A DNA stretch of 64,000 nt from Sphingomonas hengshuiensis (GTDB lineage Bacteria > Pseudomonadota > Alphaproteobacteria > Sphingomonadales > Sphingomonadaceae), in NCBI RefSeq assembly GCF_000935025.1, contig NZ_CP010836.1, positions 2,232,001 through 2,296,000 of the forward strand, written 5' to 3'. Below, in pieces: positions 43,371 to 53,198 of the stretch (position 1 is the stretch's first letter; each line of letters begins with the position of its first letter). The translations under genes were made by a program, and so were the position numbers. The notes beneath the pieces were generated by a model. The model ran no database searches. It saw only the letters and a program-made list of their open reading frames with translations, and was not told the DNA's origin.

Positions 43371-44719
43371 TTCAGCGCCCCCACGGCATCGCGGAACGCC
43401 TGCCCGCGATGCTCATAGTCGCGAAACTGGTCGAACGAGGCACAGGCGGGCGAGAGCAGCACGGTATCGCCCGACTTTGCAGCGGCGGCGGCGCTTTGCA
43501 CGGCGGCCTCCAGCGTCCCCGATCGCTCGACGGGCACATCGCCCTCCAGCAGCCCGGCGAACATTTCTCCAGCGTTACCGATGGTATAGGCACGCACGAC
43601 ATGCCCGAAACCTGGGCGACACGCCTCCAGGCTGTCGGTCTTGGGCGCGCCCCCCACGATCCAGTGAATGCGATCATAGGCCGCCAGCGCAGGCGCGACG
43701 GATTCGGGATTGGTCGCCTTGCTGTCATTGACGAAGGTGACGCCGTTCCGGCTCGCGACCCGCTCCATCCGGTGCGGCAGCCCGGGAAAGCTCTCCAGCC
43801 CCCGGTCGATCGCGTCCTGCGCAATGCCGAGTGCCTGGCACGCGGCGATGGCGGCGAGTGCGTTCTGGGCGTTGTGCGGCCCCTGCAACGCGGGCCAACG
43901 CGACTGGTCCATGCACACGCCCGGCGCGATCTTGGTCAGGTCGGCGCTGCGGCCACCCACCGCAATATCGCGCGCGATGGCGGCGCTGGGGGCGTCGCCG
44001 ATGCCGATGATCGCGGCATGGCCGGGGCTCTGCATCCCGAACAACCGCGCCTTGGACGCGGCATAGGCATCGAACCCGGCATAGCGATCGAGATGATCCG
44101 GCGTGATGTTGAGCAGCACCGCGACGTCGCAATCGAGGCTGTGCGTCAGGTCGATCTGATAGCTCGACAGCTCCAGCACATAGACCCCGCCAGCAGGCAG
44201 CGGGTCCTGCCCCAGGATCGGCAACCCGATATTCCCGCCAAGGCGCGTCGGGATGCCTGCGGCCTCGACGATATGGTGGATCAGCGCGGTGGTGGTCGAC
44301 TTGCCGTTGGTGCCGGTGATCCCGACGACCTTGTGCGGCGGGAGCGACGTGCGCGCTTCGGCGAACAGCTCGATGTCGCCGATCAGAGGGACATGCGCGG
44401 TCGCGGCCTTCTCCCGGATCGGATGCCGGATGATCGGCACGCCCGGCGACACCACGACCCCCGCGAAACCGGTGAGGTCGAGTTCGAGCGGATCGGCAAA
44501 GGTCAATCGCGCGCCCGATTCCACGAACGTGATGCCACTGCCGGGAGGATCGTTCTCCGCGCCGAAATGCGCCTTCACCTTCGTAAGGTTGTCGGCACTG
44601 GCATCCCAGGCCGTGACCTTCGCGCCTGCCGACAAAAACGCATTGAGCGTCGCCGCGCCGGACCGCGCCAGCCCCAGCACCGCATAGCGTTTGCCGCGCC
44701 AGGACGCGCTGGTGATCAC
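43367..44719 (-). CDS. murD: UDP-N-acetylmuramoyl-L-alanine--D-glutamate ligase
   Basis: 450 residues from a GTG at 44719, overlapping the mraY stop. Mur ligase motifs: [68 protein letters not shown], and [12 protein letters not shown]. Adds D-Glu. The frame continues upstream only as antisense/out-of-frame over mraY. Confidence 0.96.
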   Translation of the reverse strand: MITSASWRGKRYAVLGLARSGAATLNAFLSAGAKVTAWDASADNLTKVKAHFGAENDPPGSGITFVESGARLTFADPLELDLTGFAGVVVSPGVPIIRHPIREKAATAHVPLIGDIELFAEARTSLPPHKVVGITGTNGKSTTTALIHHIVEAAGIPTRLGGNIGLPILGQDPLPAGGVYVLELSSYQIDLTHSLDCDVAVLLNITPDHLDRYAGFDAYAASKARLFGMQSPGHAAIIGIGDAPSAAIARDIAVGGRSADLTKIAPGVCMDQSRWPALQGPHNAQNALAAIAACQALGIAQDAIDRGLESFPGLPHRMERVASRNGVTFVNDSKATNPESVAPALAAYDRIHWIVGGAPKTDSLEACRPGFGHVVRAYTIGNAGEMFAGLLEGDVPVERSGTLEAAVQSAAAAAKSGDTVLLSPACASFDQFRDYEHRGQAFRDAVGALK

Positions 44720-45786
44720 CGCAGCTTCAGCGTCGCAAGACCGGCCAGCGCCAGCACGAACGCGATGATCCAGAAGCGGATCACCACCGTCGGCTCCGAC
44801 CAGCCAAGCTGTTCGAAATGATGGTGGATCGGCGCCATCTTGAACACGCGCTTGCCGGTGCGCTTGAAGAAGAACACCTGGATGATGACGCTCAGCGCCT
44901 CGATCACGAACAGCCCGCCGATGATTCCCAGCACCAGCTCGTGATGCGCGGTCACCGCAATCGCCCCCAGCGCGCCGCCCAGTGCGAGACTCCCGGTATC
45001 GCCCATGAACACCGCCGCCGGGGGCGCGTTGAACCACAGGAAGGCCAGCCCCGCCCCGATCATCGCGCCACAGAATATCGCCAGCTCGCCCGCCCCCGGA
45101 ATGTGCGGAATGCCCAGATAGGTCGCGAACACCTTGTTGCCCGCCAGATACGCGATCAGCATGAACGCCATGCTCGCGATCACCACCGGCATCGTCGCGA
45201 GGCCATCCAGCCCGTCGGTCAGGTTGACGGCATTGCCGAACGCGACGATCGTGAAGGCGGCGAACAGGATGTAGAAATAGCCCAGATCCGGGTGGATCCA
45301 GCTGAAGAACGGCACGTACAGCTCGGTCGAACTCTGCGACAGGATGATCCAGCTCGCGATGCCCGCAATCGCGAACTCGCCGAGCAGCCGCACCTTGCCC
45401 GATACGCCCGCGGTGCTCGCCTTGCGGACCTTGTCATAGTCGTCGAGGAACCCGATCATCCCGAACCCGAACGTAACAAACATGCACGCCCATACGAACG
45501 GGTTGCTCAGGTCCATCCACAACAGCAGCGACAACATCAAGCTAGTCAGGATCATCAGCCCGCCCATCGTCGGCGTGCCGCGCTTGGCGAGGTGGGTCTG
45601 CGGGCCGTCGGTGCGGATCGGCTGCCCCTTGCCCTGGCGCACGCGCAGCCAGCCGATGAACTTCGGCCCGATCAGCAATCCGATGAGCAACGCAGTCGCC
45701 ACCGCCGCCCCGGTACGGAACGACAAATAGCGGAACAGATTGAGAACACTGGGAAATCCCAGATGGTACGCGATCAGGTAGAGCAT
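44716..45786 (-). CDS. mraY: Phospho-N-acetylmuramoyl-pentapeptide transferase
   Basis: 356 residues, ten membrane helices. Conserved [30 protein letters not shown] (metal-binding Asp pair), [10 protein letters not shown] and [11 protein letters not shown] with [13 protein letters not shown]. Makes lipid I. Its ATG lies 13 bases inside the end of murF. Confidence 0.97.
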   Translation of the reverse strand: MLYLIAYHLGFPSVLNLFRYLSFRTGAAVATALLIGLLIGPKFIGWLRVRQGKGQPIRTDGPQTHLAKRGTPTMGGLMILTSLMLSLLLWMDLSNPFVWACMFVTFGFGMIGFLDDYDKVRKASTAGVSGKVRLLGEFAIAGIASWIILSQSSTELYVPFFSWIHPDLGYFYILFAAFTIVAFGNAVNLTDGLDGLATMPVVIASMAFMLIAYLAGNKVFATYLGIPHIPGAGELAIFCGAMIGAGLAFLWFNAPPAAVFMGDTGSLALGGALGAIAVTAHHELVLGIIGGLFVIEALSVIIQVFFFKRTGKRVFKMAPIHHHFEQLGWSEPTVVIRFWIIAFVLALAGLATLKLR

Positions 45787-47156
45787 GGTTGCCTTTCCGC
45801 CAGCGCGGCCACGAGCGTCGATAGCCGCACGCCGTTCGAACCCTTGACGAGGACCGAATCGCCCGGCGCCAGCACGGCGTCCAGCCGGTCGCGCGCCGCT
45901 GAGGCGTCGGGCACATGGACGAAATCGATCTGGCCCTCAAGCGCCTTCGCGAGCGGGGCCATCGCCTCGCCGACAAGGATCGCATAGGCGATGTTCGCCA
46001 CTTTCACCGGCCCGGACAGCTCGGCATGGAACGCGTCCGAATGCACCCCCAGCTCGCGCATCTCGCCCAGCACCGCGATTTTGCGGCCCGGCTCGTGCGC
46101 CAGCACCGCCAGCGTCGCGCGCATCGATGCGGGGTTGGCGTTGTAGCTCTCGTCGATCACCAGCGCGGTGCCGCCGGCCACCGGCACGGTCAGCCGCGCG
46201 CCGCGCCCGGCAAGCCCGCCCATCTCGGCCAGCGCCAGCCCCGCCAGCTCCAGATCGCCGCCCACTGCGTCGACTGCGGCCAGGATACCCATCACATTGG
46301 ACACCCAATGCGCGCCCGGCTGCGCCAGCGTGAAGCTCAGCTCGCGCCGGTCGAACCGCGCGGTCACAAACGTGCCGCCGGTGCTGGTGCGCATCGCCTC
46401 GACCGCACGGAAATCGGCGCCCTCGCCGGTGCCGAAGGTCACGATCCGCGCGGCATGCGGTGCCGCCGCTGCGGTCAGCCGCTCGCGATGCGGGCTGTCG
46501 AACGGCACGATCGCCGTGCCGCCGGGCAGCAGCCCCTGGAAAATCTCGCCCTTGGCATCGGCAATCGCGGCTTCGCTTTCGAAAAACCCCATATGCGCCG
46601 GCGCAATCGTCGTCACCATCGCGACATGCGGCCGCACCAGCCGGGTGAGCTGGGCCAGCTCGCCGGCATGGTTCATCCCCATTTCGAACACGCCATACCG
46701 CGCCGTTTGCGGCATCCGCGCCAGGCTGAGCGGGACGCCGGTATGGTTGTTGTAGCTTTTGACCGATCGGTGCGCGCAGCCGGGATCGTTGCGGTCGAGC
46801 GCGGCGAACAGCGCTTCCTTGGTCCCGGTCTTGCCGACCGACCCGGTGACGCCGATCACCTTCCCCGCCATCCGCCCGCGCGCGGCAATGCCCAGCGCGT
46901 CGAGTGCGAGGACGGTGTCCGCCACCTTCACATGCGGATGCGGCGTCGCCTCCGAAACCAGCGCCCCCGCCGCACCCTGCGCAAAGGCCTGGTCGAGGAA
47001 GCGATGCCCGTCGGTGCTCTCGCCCTTGAGCGCGAGGAACAGGTCGCCGGGACCGATCTCACGCGAATCGAACGCGACGCCGGAAACGGTGAACGCGCCA
47101 GAGACCGAGCCGCCGGTCGCCAGCGCTATCTCGTCGGAGGTCCACAGGCGAATCAT
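45774..47156 (-). CDS. murF: UDP-MurNAc-tripeptide--D-Ala-D-Ala ligase
   Basis: 460 residues from the ATG at 47156. Motifs: [64 protein letters not shown], and [14 protein letters not shown]. Completes the pentapeptide. It is separated from murE by the 127-base palindrome region. Confidence 0.97.
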   Translation of the reverse strand: MIRLWTSDEIALATGGSVSGAFTVSGVAFDSREIGPGDLFLALKGESTDGHRFLDQAFAQGAAGALVSEATPHPHVKVADTVLALDALGIAARGRMAGKVIGVTGSVGKTGTKEALFAALDRNDPGCAHRSVKSYNNHTGVPLSLARMPQTARYGVFEMGMNHAGELAQLTRLVRPHVAMVTTIAPAHMGFFESEAAIADAKGEIFQGLLPGGTAIVPFDSPHRERLTAAAAPHAARIVTFGTGEGADFRAVEAMRTSTGGTFVTARFDRRELSFTLAQPGAHWVSNVMGILAAVDAVGGDLELAGLALAEMGGLAGRGARLTVPVAGGTALVIDESYNANPASMRATLAVLAHEPGRKIAVLGEMRELGVHSDAFHAELSGPVKVANIAYAILVGEAMAPLAKALEGQIDFVHVPDASAARDRLDAVLAPGDSVLVKGSNGVRLSTLVAALAERQPCST

Positions 47157-47160
47157 CGCT

Positions 47161-47264
47161 CCCCTTCCGCTTGCGGGAGGGGTCGGGGGAGGGCCTGAAA
47201 ACTCTCCGGCGTTCGTGAAATAGGCGATGTCCCCTCCCCTAGCCCCTCCCGCAAGCGGAAGGGG
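47161..47264. repeat. Palindrome between murE and murF
   Basis: 22-bp perfect arms, 47161-47182 and 47243-47264 (core TTCCGCTTGCGGGAGG), with inner GGGGAGGG/CCCTCCCC pairing at 47186-47193 and 47232-47239. It fills the spacer, starts 4 bases before the murF ATG on the coding strand and would fold the murF leader into a large hairpin. Its sequence differs from the murB-ddl element. Confidence 0.85.
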
Positions 47265-47283
47265 AACAGCGCAATCACCCCCC

Positions 47284-48699
47284 TCACGCCGCGCACTCCC
47301 GCGCGACCGCAACATCGTCGAACGCCAGCACCCGGTCACCCACGATCTGGCCCTGTTCATGCCCCTTGCCGGCCAGCAGCACGATGTCCTCCGATCCCGC
47401 CATCGCCACCGCAGCCGCAATCGCCGCGCGGCGGTCGCCGATCTCGGTCGCGTCAGGCGCGCCCTTCAGGATTTCGGCGCGGATCGCCGCCGGGTCCTCG
47501 CCGCGCGGGTTGTCGTCGGTGACGATCACCCTGTCCGCCCCCGCTGCCGCCGCCTGCCCCATCGGTTCGCGCTTGCCCCGGTCGCGGTCGCCGCCGGCGC
47601 CGAACATCAGGATCAGCCGCCCGCTGGTATGCGGCTTCAGCGCCGCGATCGCCGCCTCCAGCGCGTCCGGGGTATGCGCATAATCGACATAGACCGGCGC
47701 CCCCGCCTGGGTGATCGCCGCGCGCTCCAGCCGCCCGCGCACCGGCTGCAGCCGCGCCAGATTGGCGATCGTCGCCGCGACATCGCCGCCAGTCGCGATC
47801 ACGAGCCCCGCGGCAGTCAGCGCGTTCGCCGCCTGATAGGCGCCGATCAGCGGCAGGTTGACCGTGTACACCTGTCCCTCCGCCTCGATCGTCAGCCCCT
47901 GCCCCAGCAAGGTCGGCTCGCGGCCGACCAGCCGCAGCGTCTCGCCATGCTCGCCGACCGTGACGAGCCGGTTACCGCGTGCGCGCGCCAGATCCTCGAC
48001 GCGTGGCGAATTGGGATCGTCCGCCCACACCACCGCCGCGCCGTCCAGATCCAGCACATCGGCGAACAGCCGCAGCTTGGCGTGGAAATAGGCAGCCATG
48101 TCGCCATGATAATCGAGATGGTCGCGGCTGAGATTGGTGAACGCCGCCGCGCGCACCGGCAGACCCTCCGTCCGATACTGGGACAGGCCATGCGACGAAG
48201 CCTCGAACGCCAGATGCGTCACGCCTTCGCGCGCCAGCCCGGCGACGTTCGACAGGAAGGTGACGATGTCGGGCGTGGTCAGCCCGGTGCTCACCCGCTC
48301 GTCCGCAGTGGTGACGCCGAGCGTGCCGATCGACGCGGCGTGGAACCCTGCCATCCGCCAGAGCTGGCGCGTCATCTCGACCACCGATGTCTTGCCGTTG
48401 GTCCCGGTCACCGCGACCGCAATGCCCGGAAACGGCGCAAAGAATTGCGCCGCAAGCTGGGCGAATTTCTCGCGCGGATTGTCGTCGGCGATGTGGAGCG
48501 CGCCCTCGACCACCGCCCCCCGCCGCGCGACCACCGCGATCGCCCCGGCCTTCACGGCGGCGGGGATAAAGTCCTCGCCATTGACCTGCGTCCCCTGGAA
48601 TGCGCCGAAGATCGTCCCCGGCGCCACCTTGCGATGATCGATCGCAAAGCCGGTGACGACGGCGCCCGCATCGCCGCCCGTGAGCGTGCCGAGCCTCAT
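47284..48699 (-). CDS. murE: UDP-MurNAc-L-Ala-D-Glu:meso-diaminopimelate ligase
   Basis: 471 residues. Motifs: VTGTNGKTSVVEMTRQLWRM, FEASSHGLSQYR, TNLSRDHLDYHGDMAAY and VTDDNPRGEDP; the DNPR motif marks meso-DAP as the substrate, as expected for a Gram-negative. Its start overlaps the ftsI stop (ATGA). Confidence 0.97.
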   Translation of the reverse strand: MRLGTLTGGDAGAVVTGFAIDHRKVAPGTIFGAFQGTQVNGEDFIPAAVKAGAIAVVARRGAVVEGALHIADDNPREKFAQLAAQFFAPFPGIAVAVTGTNGKTSVVEMTRQLWRMAGFHAASIGTLGVTTADERVSTGLTTPDIVTFLSNVAGLAREGVTHLAFEASSHGLSQYRTEGLPVRAAAFTNLSRDHLDYHGDMAAYFHAKLRLFADVLDLDGAAVVWADDPNSPRVEDLARARGNRLVTVGEHGETLRLVGREPTLLGQGLTIEAEGQVYTVNLPLIGAYQAANALTAAGLVIATGGDVAATIANLARLQPVRGRLERAAITQAGAPVYVDYAHTPDALEAAIAALKPHTSGRLILMFGAGGDRDRGKREPMGQAAAAGADRVIVTDDNPRGEDPAAIRAEILKGAPDATEIGDRRAAIAAAVAMAGSEDIVLLAGKGHEQGQIVGDRVLAFDDVAVARECAA

Positions 48700-50402
48700 T
48701 CCGCGCCCTTTTTCGGCTTGGGGCCTTCCCAGATCATCGGGGTGAGGTCGCTGACGTCGATATCGCGCACGGTATCGGGCCGCACGCCCAGCATCGCGCC
48801 GGTGCGGTTGACGAGGCGGCTGACCACCGGTGCCACCGTCCAGGCGGCAGTGGTGAGGCCGAAGCTTTGGGCATTGCCCTTGGGTGAGTCGAGCATGGCA
48901 ATCACCACATAGCGCGGCGCGTCGATCGGGAAAGCCGCCGCGAACGTAGAAACGTTGCGATGCTTGTCATACCCCCCGCCCGACGCCGCCTCGGCGGTGC
49001 CGGTCTTGCCGCCGATGCGATAGCCGATAGCCTCGCCCTTGCGCCCGGTGCCGCGCAGCACGATCAGCCGCAGCAGCTGGCGCATGCGCGCGCTCGTCGC
49101 CTCCGACATGACGCGAACGCCCGCAGCGGCCTTGCCCGGCTCGACCTTCAGCAAGGTGGTCGGGCGCAGGATGCCGCCATTGACCATCGCCGCATAGGCG
49201 TTGGCGAGATGCAGCGGGGTAACCGCGATGCCATGGCCATAGGCCGTCGTCATCACCGTGATCCGCCCCCAGGACGATGGCCAGAGCGGACGCGCGCCAT
49301 CGGTCTCGATCGCCGGGCGCGTGTCGAAGCCGAGCTTGCGGTACATCGCCTGCAACCGCTCCGCACCGATCTCGTCCGCGATCCGCGCCGTGGCGATGTT
49401 GGACGAATAAATCAGCGTTTCGGGGATGTTGAGCCAGCGAAACTGCTCGTCGCCCGGATCGTCGTTGATCTTGAAACGCCCGACCTGAAGCGACTTGGTC
49501 GCATCGAAGCGCCGCGACATCGAAGTGACTACGCCCGTCTCGAGCCCCGCCGCCACCGCCAGCGGCTTGAAGGTCGATCCCAGCTCGTACACGCTTTGGG
49601 TCACGTTGTTGCGCGGCGGGATGCCAGCAATCGCATTGGGGTTGAAGCTGGGGAGCGACACCATCGCGACGATTTCCCCCGTCGCCACGTCGAGCATCAC
49701 GCCCGCCGCGCCCTGCGCCTGGAATGCGGTCATCGCATTGCCCAGCTCGCTTTCCATCGCCGCCTGCACCCGCGCGTCGATCGACAGCGCTACCGGCTGG
49801 CCGCGCTGTGCCGGGTCGGCGAGCCGCGGTTCGAGCACCTTTTCCATGCCGGAGACGCCGCGCCCCTGGTCGTCGAGATAGCCCAGCACATGCGCCGCCA
49901 TCCCCGATTGCGGGTACAACCGGTCGGGCTCGCGCTGGAACTCGATCGCGGGCTCGCCCAGCGCGTTTACGGCGTCGACCAGCTCGGGCATCGCCCGCCG
50001 CTTGAGATAGGCGAAGCTGCCCCCCGCGTTCAGCAGCGCATAATAGCGCGACGCCGGCTGATCGGGAATCAGCGCGGCGAGCTTCTGCGCCAGCTCGCCC
50101 TTGTCGGCGATGACCTTGTCGGGGTGGATCGCGATCGACCAGGCATCGATCGAGCGGGCGAGCGGCGCACCGTTGCGATCGACGATATCGCCGCGCACGG
50201 GCACCAGCGCGGCGGCAATGTCGCGCGCCGTCGCAGGCTCCGCCCACAGGGCGAGCAGCGCCAGCTTGCCGATGACGACGAGCATCCCGAAGCCGAACAG
50301 CAGCGACAGGATCATCAGCCGCACCTGCGCGACCGCGACTAGCGCCTGACGCCCGCCACCCGACCGGCGACGGCGCGCCGAAGGGGCGACGACGACGATC
50401 AA
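48696..50402 (-). CDS. ftsI: Peptidoglycan D,D-transpeptidase FtsI (PBP3)
   Basis: 568 residues from a TTG at 50402, whose TTGA overlaps the ftsL stop. A basic N-terminus ([10 protein letters not shown]), one membrane helix (30-52), the PBP dimerisation domain, and the transpeptidase domain with the active-site serine S276 in GSTFKP, SSN in YSSNIATARI, and KTGTAE. It cross-links septal peptidoglycan with FtsW. Confidence 0.96.
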   Translation of the reverse strand: MIVVVAPSARRRRSGGGRQALVAVAQVRLMILSLLFGFGMLVVIGKLALLALWAEPATARDIAAALVPVRGDIVDRNGAPLARSIDAWSIAIHPDKVIADKGELAQKLAALIPDQPASRYYALLNAGGSFAYLKRRAMPELVDAVNALGEPAIEFQREPDRLYPQSGMAAHVLGYLDDQGRGVSGMEKVLEPRLADPAQRGQPVALSIDARVQAAMESELGNAMTAFQAQGAAGVMLDVATGEIVAMVSLPSFNPNAIAGIPPRNNVTQSVYELGSTFKPLAVAAGLETGVVTSMSRRFDATKSLQVGRFKINDDPGDEQFRWLNIPETLIYSSNIATARIADEIGAERLQAMYRKLGFDTRPAIETDGARPLWPSSWGRITVMTTAYGHGIAVTPLHLANAYAAMVNGGILRPTTLLKVEPGKAAAGVRVMSEATSARMRQLLRLIVLRGTGRKGEAIGYRIGGKTGTAEAASGGGYDKHRNVSTFAAAFPIDAPRYVVIAMLDSPKGNAQSFGLTTAAWTVAPVVSRLVNRTGAMLGVRPDTVRDIDVSDLTPMIWEGPKPKKGAE

Positions 50403-50968
50403 CGGAGCGCCAGCTTCTCGCGCTTCGCCAGCTTTTGCAGGTCGTCGATCGTCGACGCGCTCAACACACCGCGCTCGACCATCGCCACTGCCTGGCGATC
50501 CGCCTTCTTCATCAGCTTGTGGAGTTCCCTGTCCTGCTGCGCCACTCTCTTTGCCGCGACGGCCTCACGCGGCGGCGTCTGGCCGGGATTGGGGCCCGGC
50601 GCCACTGTCGCTGCGGCAGTCTGCACCGGGGTCGCGGCGACCGGCACGACCAGCGACGCAACCTGCACGTCGGGCGTCTGGCCCAGGCTGGCGAGCGCGG
50701 ACTCGCCCGCCAGATATTGCTCCGGCGCCGCCGGCGCGAGCGCCAGCCCCTCGCCGCCGCTCCAGCGTTCGAGCTGCACCAGATTGGCGCGCGTGTTGAA
50801 TTCGGTTTCCAGCGACCGGATGTCCTTCTGCGCCTGAAGGATGGCATATTTGGTCGCGTTCAGCCGCGCCTGTTCGGCCGCGCCGTGCGAATTAACCAGA
50901 TAGCATCCCGGTGCGATGATCGCGCCGCACAGGAACCACCCCAATCCGTTGAAGCTCTGCACTGCCAT
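50399..50968 (-). CDS. ftsL: FtsL-like cell division protein
   Basis: 189 residues. One N-terminal membrane helix (LGWFLCGAIIAPGCYLVNSH), then a helical region (QARLNATKYAILQAQKDIRS) like the leucine-zipper part of FtsL. It then has an unusually long Ala/Pro/Val-rich C-terminal extension; typical FtsL is about 90-130 residues. Position between rsmH and ftsI supports the call. Its ATG overlaps the rsmH stop by one base (TAATG). Confidence 0.8.
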   Translation of the reverse strand: MAVQSFNGLGWFLCGAIIAPGCYLVNSHGAAEQARLNATKYAILQAQKDIRSLETEFNTRANLVQLERWSGGEGLALAPAAPEQYLAGESALASLGQTPDVQVASLVVPVAATPVQTAAATVAPGPNPGQTPPREAVAAKRVAQQDRELHKLMKKADRQAVAMVERGVLSASTIDDLQKLAKREKLALR

Positions 50969-51915
50969 TACGCCATTCCTTCACTGGTCCACGGCGCCGC
51001 GCCGGTCCGCCGCGCGACGCGCAGCGTGGCCGAACGGGCGCGCGGGTTACGCGCTATCTCCGCCTCACTGGGCCGGACGGCCTTGGCGGGAGTCTCAAAA
51101 CTTGGCTCGGCGCGGGGGCCGATCGCGGGGCGATGCCGCGATCCCGCAGGCTCGCTACCGCTGCGCTCACGCAGGAAGCGCTTGACCAGCCTGTCCTCCA
51201 GGCTGTGGAACGTCACCACGACCAGCCGCCCGCCGGGCGCCAGCACGCGCTCCGCCGCCGCCAGCCCCTCGGCCAGTTCGTCCAGCTCGCGGTTGATGAA
51301 GATGCGCACCGCCTGGAAGGTCCGCGTCGCCGGGTCCTTCTTGTCATGCGGCTTGTAGCCCAGCGCCTTGCGGACGACGTTCGCCAGTTCGCCGGTGCGC
51401 GTCAGCGGGCGCGCGCGCACGATCGCCCCGGCGACCCGGCGCGAGCGCGGCTCCTCGCCATATTGGTACAGCACGTCGGCGATCTCGGCTTCGTCGGCGC
51501 TGTTCAGCCATTCGGCGGCAGTCACCCCGTCGCCGCCCATCCGCATGTCCAGCGGGCCGTCCGACTGGAACGAGAAGCCGCGCTCGGCCTGGTCGAGCTG
51601 CATCGACGACACGCCGATGTCCATCGTCACGCCGTCGACGGGCACCAGGTCGCGCGCCACCAGTTCGGCCTCCAGCCGGCTGAACGGCGCCTCGATCAGG
51701 ATCAGCCGCCCGTCCGCCGCGGCGACAAGGGTTTGGCCGCCTTCGATCGCATGGGGATCGCGGTCGAAAGCGGCCACCTCGGCACCCCGCTCGAGGATTG
51801 CGTTGGTGTATCCGCCCGCACCGAAGGTCGCGTCGATGTGGCGCTCGCCGGGCACGATGGCGAGCGCGTCGATCACTTCGTCGAGCAGCACGGGGATATG
51901 GGGCGCCGCGCTCAT
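50968..51915 (-). CDS. rsmH: 16S rRNA (cytosine-1402-N4) methyltransferase
   Basis: 315 residues from the ATG at 51915, overlapping the mraZ stop. MraW motifs: [28 protein letters not shown] (SAM-binding), [19 protein letters not shown] and [16 protein letters not shown]. The C-terminal basic tail is typical. It is the second gene of the dcw cluster. Confidence 0.96.
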   Translation of the reverse strand: MSAAPHIPVLLDEVIDALAIVPGERHIDATFGAGGYTNAILERGAEVAAFDRDPHAIEGGQTLVAAADGRLILIEAPFSRLEAELVARDLVPVDGVTMDIGVSSMQLDQAERGFSFQSDGPLDMRMGGDGVTAAEWLNSADEAEIADVLYQYGEEPRSRRVAGAIVRARPLTRTGELANVVRKALGYKPHDKKDPATRTFQAVRIFINRELDELAEGLAAAERVLAPGGRLVVVTFHSLEDRLVKRFLRERSGSEPAGSRHRPAIGPRAEPSFETPAKAVRPSEAEIARNPRARSATLRVARRTGAAPWTSEGMA

Positions 51916-52430
51916 TTGCCCGCCGCCTTGGTCTGGAACAGATATTCGCAAATCTCGCGCAGACCCGGATCGGCGTTCTCGTCCTTCAGCAGCACTTCGG
52001 GCGCCCAGATTTCGAACGTCTCGCCCGATCCGGCGAAGAATGCCCAGTCGCCGATCTTTGCCTTCATGCGGAAAAAGGGCGGGAACACGAAGCGCCCGCT
52101 ATCGTCGAACGGCGCCTTCTCTACCTGGCCAAAGGCACGGCGCTTGGCCCGGGTATCGGCCTCCTCACCGCGATCGGCGGCAAGCTGTTCCTTGCGGTCC
52201 AGGCGATCATATTTCTCCTTCGACCAGGCGAGGTCGTGCGCGGAGAGGCAGGCGTCATGGGGGTGCACGCCGACGACGATCTGGCGGACTTCGGAGTTAC
52301 GCTCGACGGCGGCGCGCAGGTCGGCCGGAATCGCGACGCGACCCTTTTTGTCCACCGCCTGGAGCGCAAAACCTTCGAAGAGCTCCCTGTCTGCCAAAAC
52401 CCTGACCCCAAAAGACGGGCACGCCTCCAC
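51912..52430 (-). CDS. mraZ: Transcriptional regulator MraZ
   Basis: Up to 172 residues from a GTG at 52430. Two MraZ/AbrB-like halves: [20 protein letters not shown] near the N-terminus and [24 protein letters not shown] at 52397 gives a start nearer to the FEG motif, as in most MraZ, and may be the true one. MraZ forms rings that bind repeated G-rich boxes upstream of its own gene and represses the dcw operon. Confidence 0.92.
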   Translation of the reverse strand: MEACPSFGVRVLADRELFEGFALQAVDKKGRVAIPADLRAAVERNSEVRQIVVGVHPHDACLSAHDLAWSKEKYDRLDRKEQLAADRGEEADTRAKRRAFGQVEKAPFDDSGRFVFPPFFRMKAKIGDWAFFAGSGETFEIWAPEVLLKDENADPGLREICEYLFQTKAAGK

Positions 52431-52835
52431 CGTCTCCGGAAGCGCAGGTTTCCCGCGTGCATTCCCGGCTGCTCTGACGACGATGGATAGGGTCGTGCCC
52501 CCTTAAGCATCGTGTTTAATCACAGATGCGGCGGGGAAACAACGGGCGATTTGGGGATTTCAGGGGAATTACCCCCACAATCCGGCTCAAAATGACGATG
52601 TTAGTGGTTTGATTTTGCTTTGTTTATCATTTGTTCCTTCGCAATCGGGGTTCGCGGGGCACGGACTAGGGTCAATTCCTTAGGAGCAGGCGGCTGCGTC
52701 CACGCGCGCAGAAAGGAATGCGCACTGCAAATGCTGCCGGGCTTCGCAGCCTATCGATTGAAATGTGGCCGGTCCAGCGCCGCGGGCCACGGCGAATCGC
52801 GGAAATCCGGCGAGTCGCCGCAATCGGGGCGGGAT
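52431..52835. other. dcw leader and 3' region of a small membrane gene
   Basis: 405 bases without a gene. The part nearest mraZ holds the candidate GGG boxes (52533-52567) and an AT-richer stretch (52590-52640) that could carry the dcw promoter. The remainder, next to the small membrane gene at 52836, shows only weak GC hairpins. Confidence 0.55.
52533..52567. promoter_or_regulatory. Candidate MraZ operator: four GGG boxes at 10-base spacing
   Basis: On the plus strand GGG occurs at 52534-52536, 52544-52546, 52554-52556 and 52564-52566, each exactly 10 bases apart, in otherwise AT-moderate sequence. MraZ boxes in other bacteria are TGGGN units at 10-base periodicity upstream of mraZ. Here the boxes lie about 105-135 bases upstream of the start and point away from the gene. 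Confidence 0.45.
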
Positions 52836-53141
52836 TTAGCGGCCCGTGCTGTCGCCGCCGCCGACCGGCGTGTCGGTCGATCCGACGCTCGGCGCCACGC
52901 CCAATTCCGCCAGCGGCTCGTCCTTCTCGCGCGACACCGTCTTGCGGGCGGGGGCATCGGACAGGTTCGCGACGATATCGGCATTGGACGCGCCGACCGC
53001 GCTGACCGGCTCGTCGCGATTGGCCGAGCTGTACATCGCGCTGGCAAAGCCGATCAGCACCAGCACGAGGACGAGCCCGGTCATCCCGACGCGAACGCGC
53101 TGCATTGCCTGGGCTGGGTCCTGATGGATGTCCGACTTCAT
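52836..53141 (-). CDS. Single-pass membrane protein of unknown function
   Basis: 101 residues from the ATG at 53141; an ATG at 53165 is possible. A short cytoplasmic head (MKSDIHQDPAQAMQRVRVG), one membrane helix (MTGLVLVLVLIGFASAMY) and a hydrophilic periplasmic tail. No family was recognised. It lies between cysK and the dcw leader, on the same strand as both. Confidence 0.6.
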   Translation of the reverse strand: MKSDIHQDPAQAMQRVRVGMTGLVLVLVLIGFASAMYSSANRDEPVSAVGASNADIVANLSDAPARKTVSREKDEPLAELGVAPSVGSTDTPVGGGDSTGR

Positions 53142-53198
53142 AGCTGTGGCATAAATGTAACGCATTACCGCGGGGTTGTCGACCCGCGCGCGCGCCGC

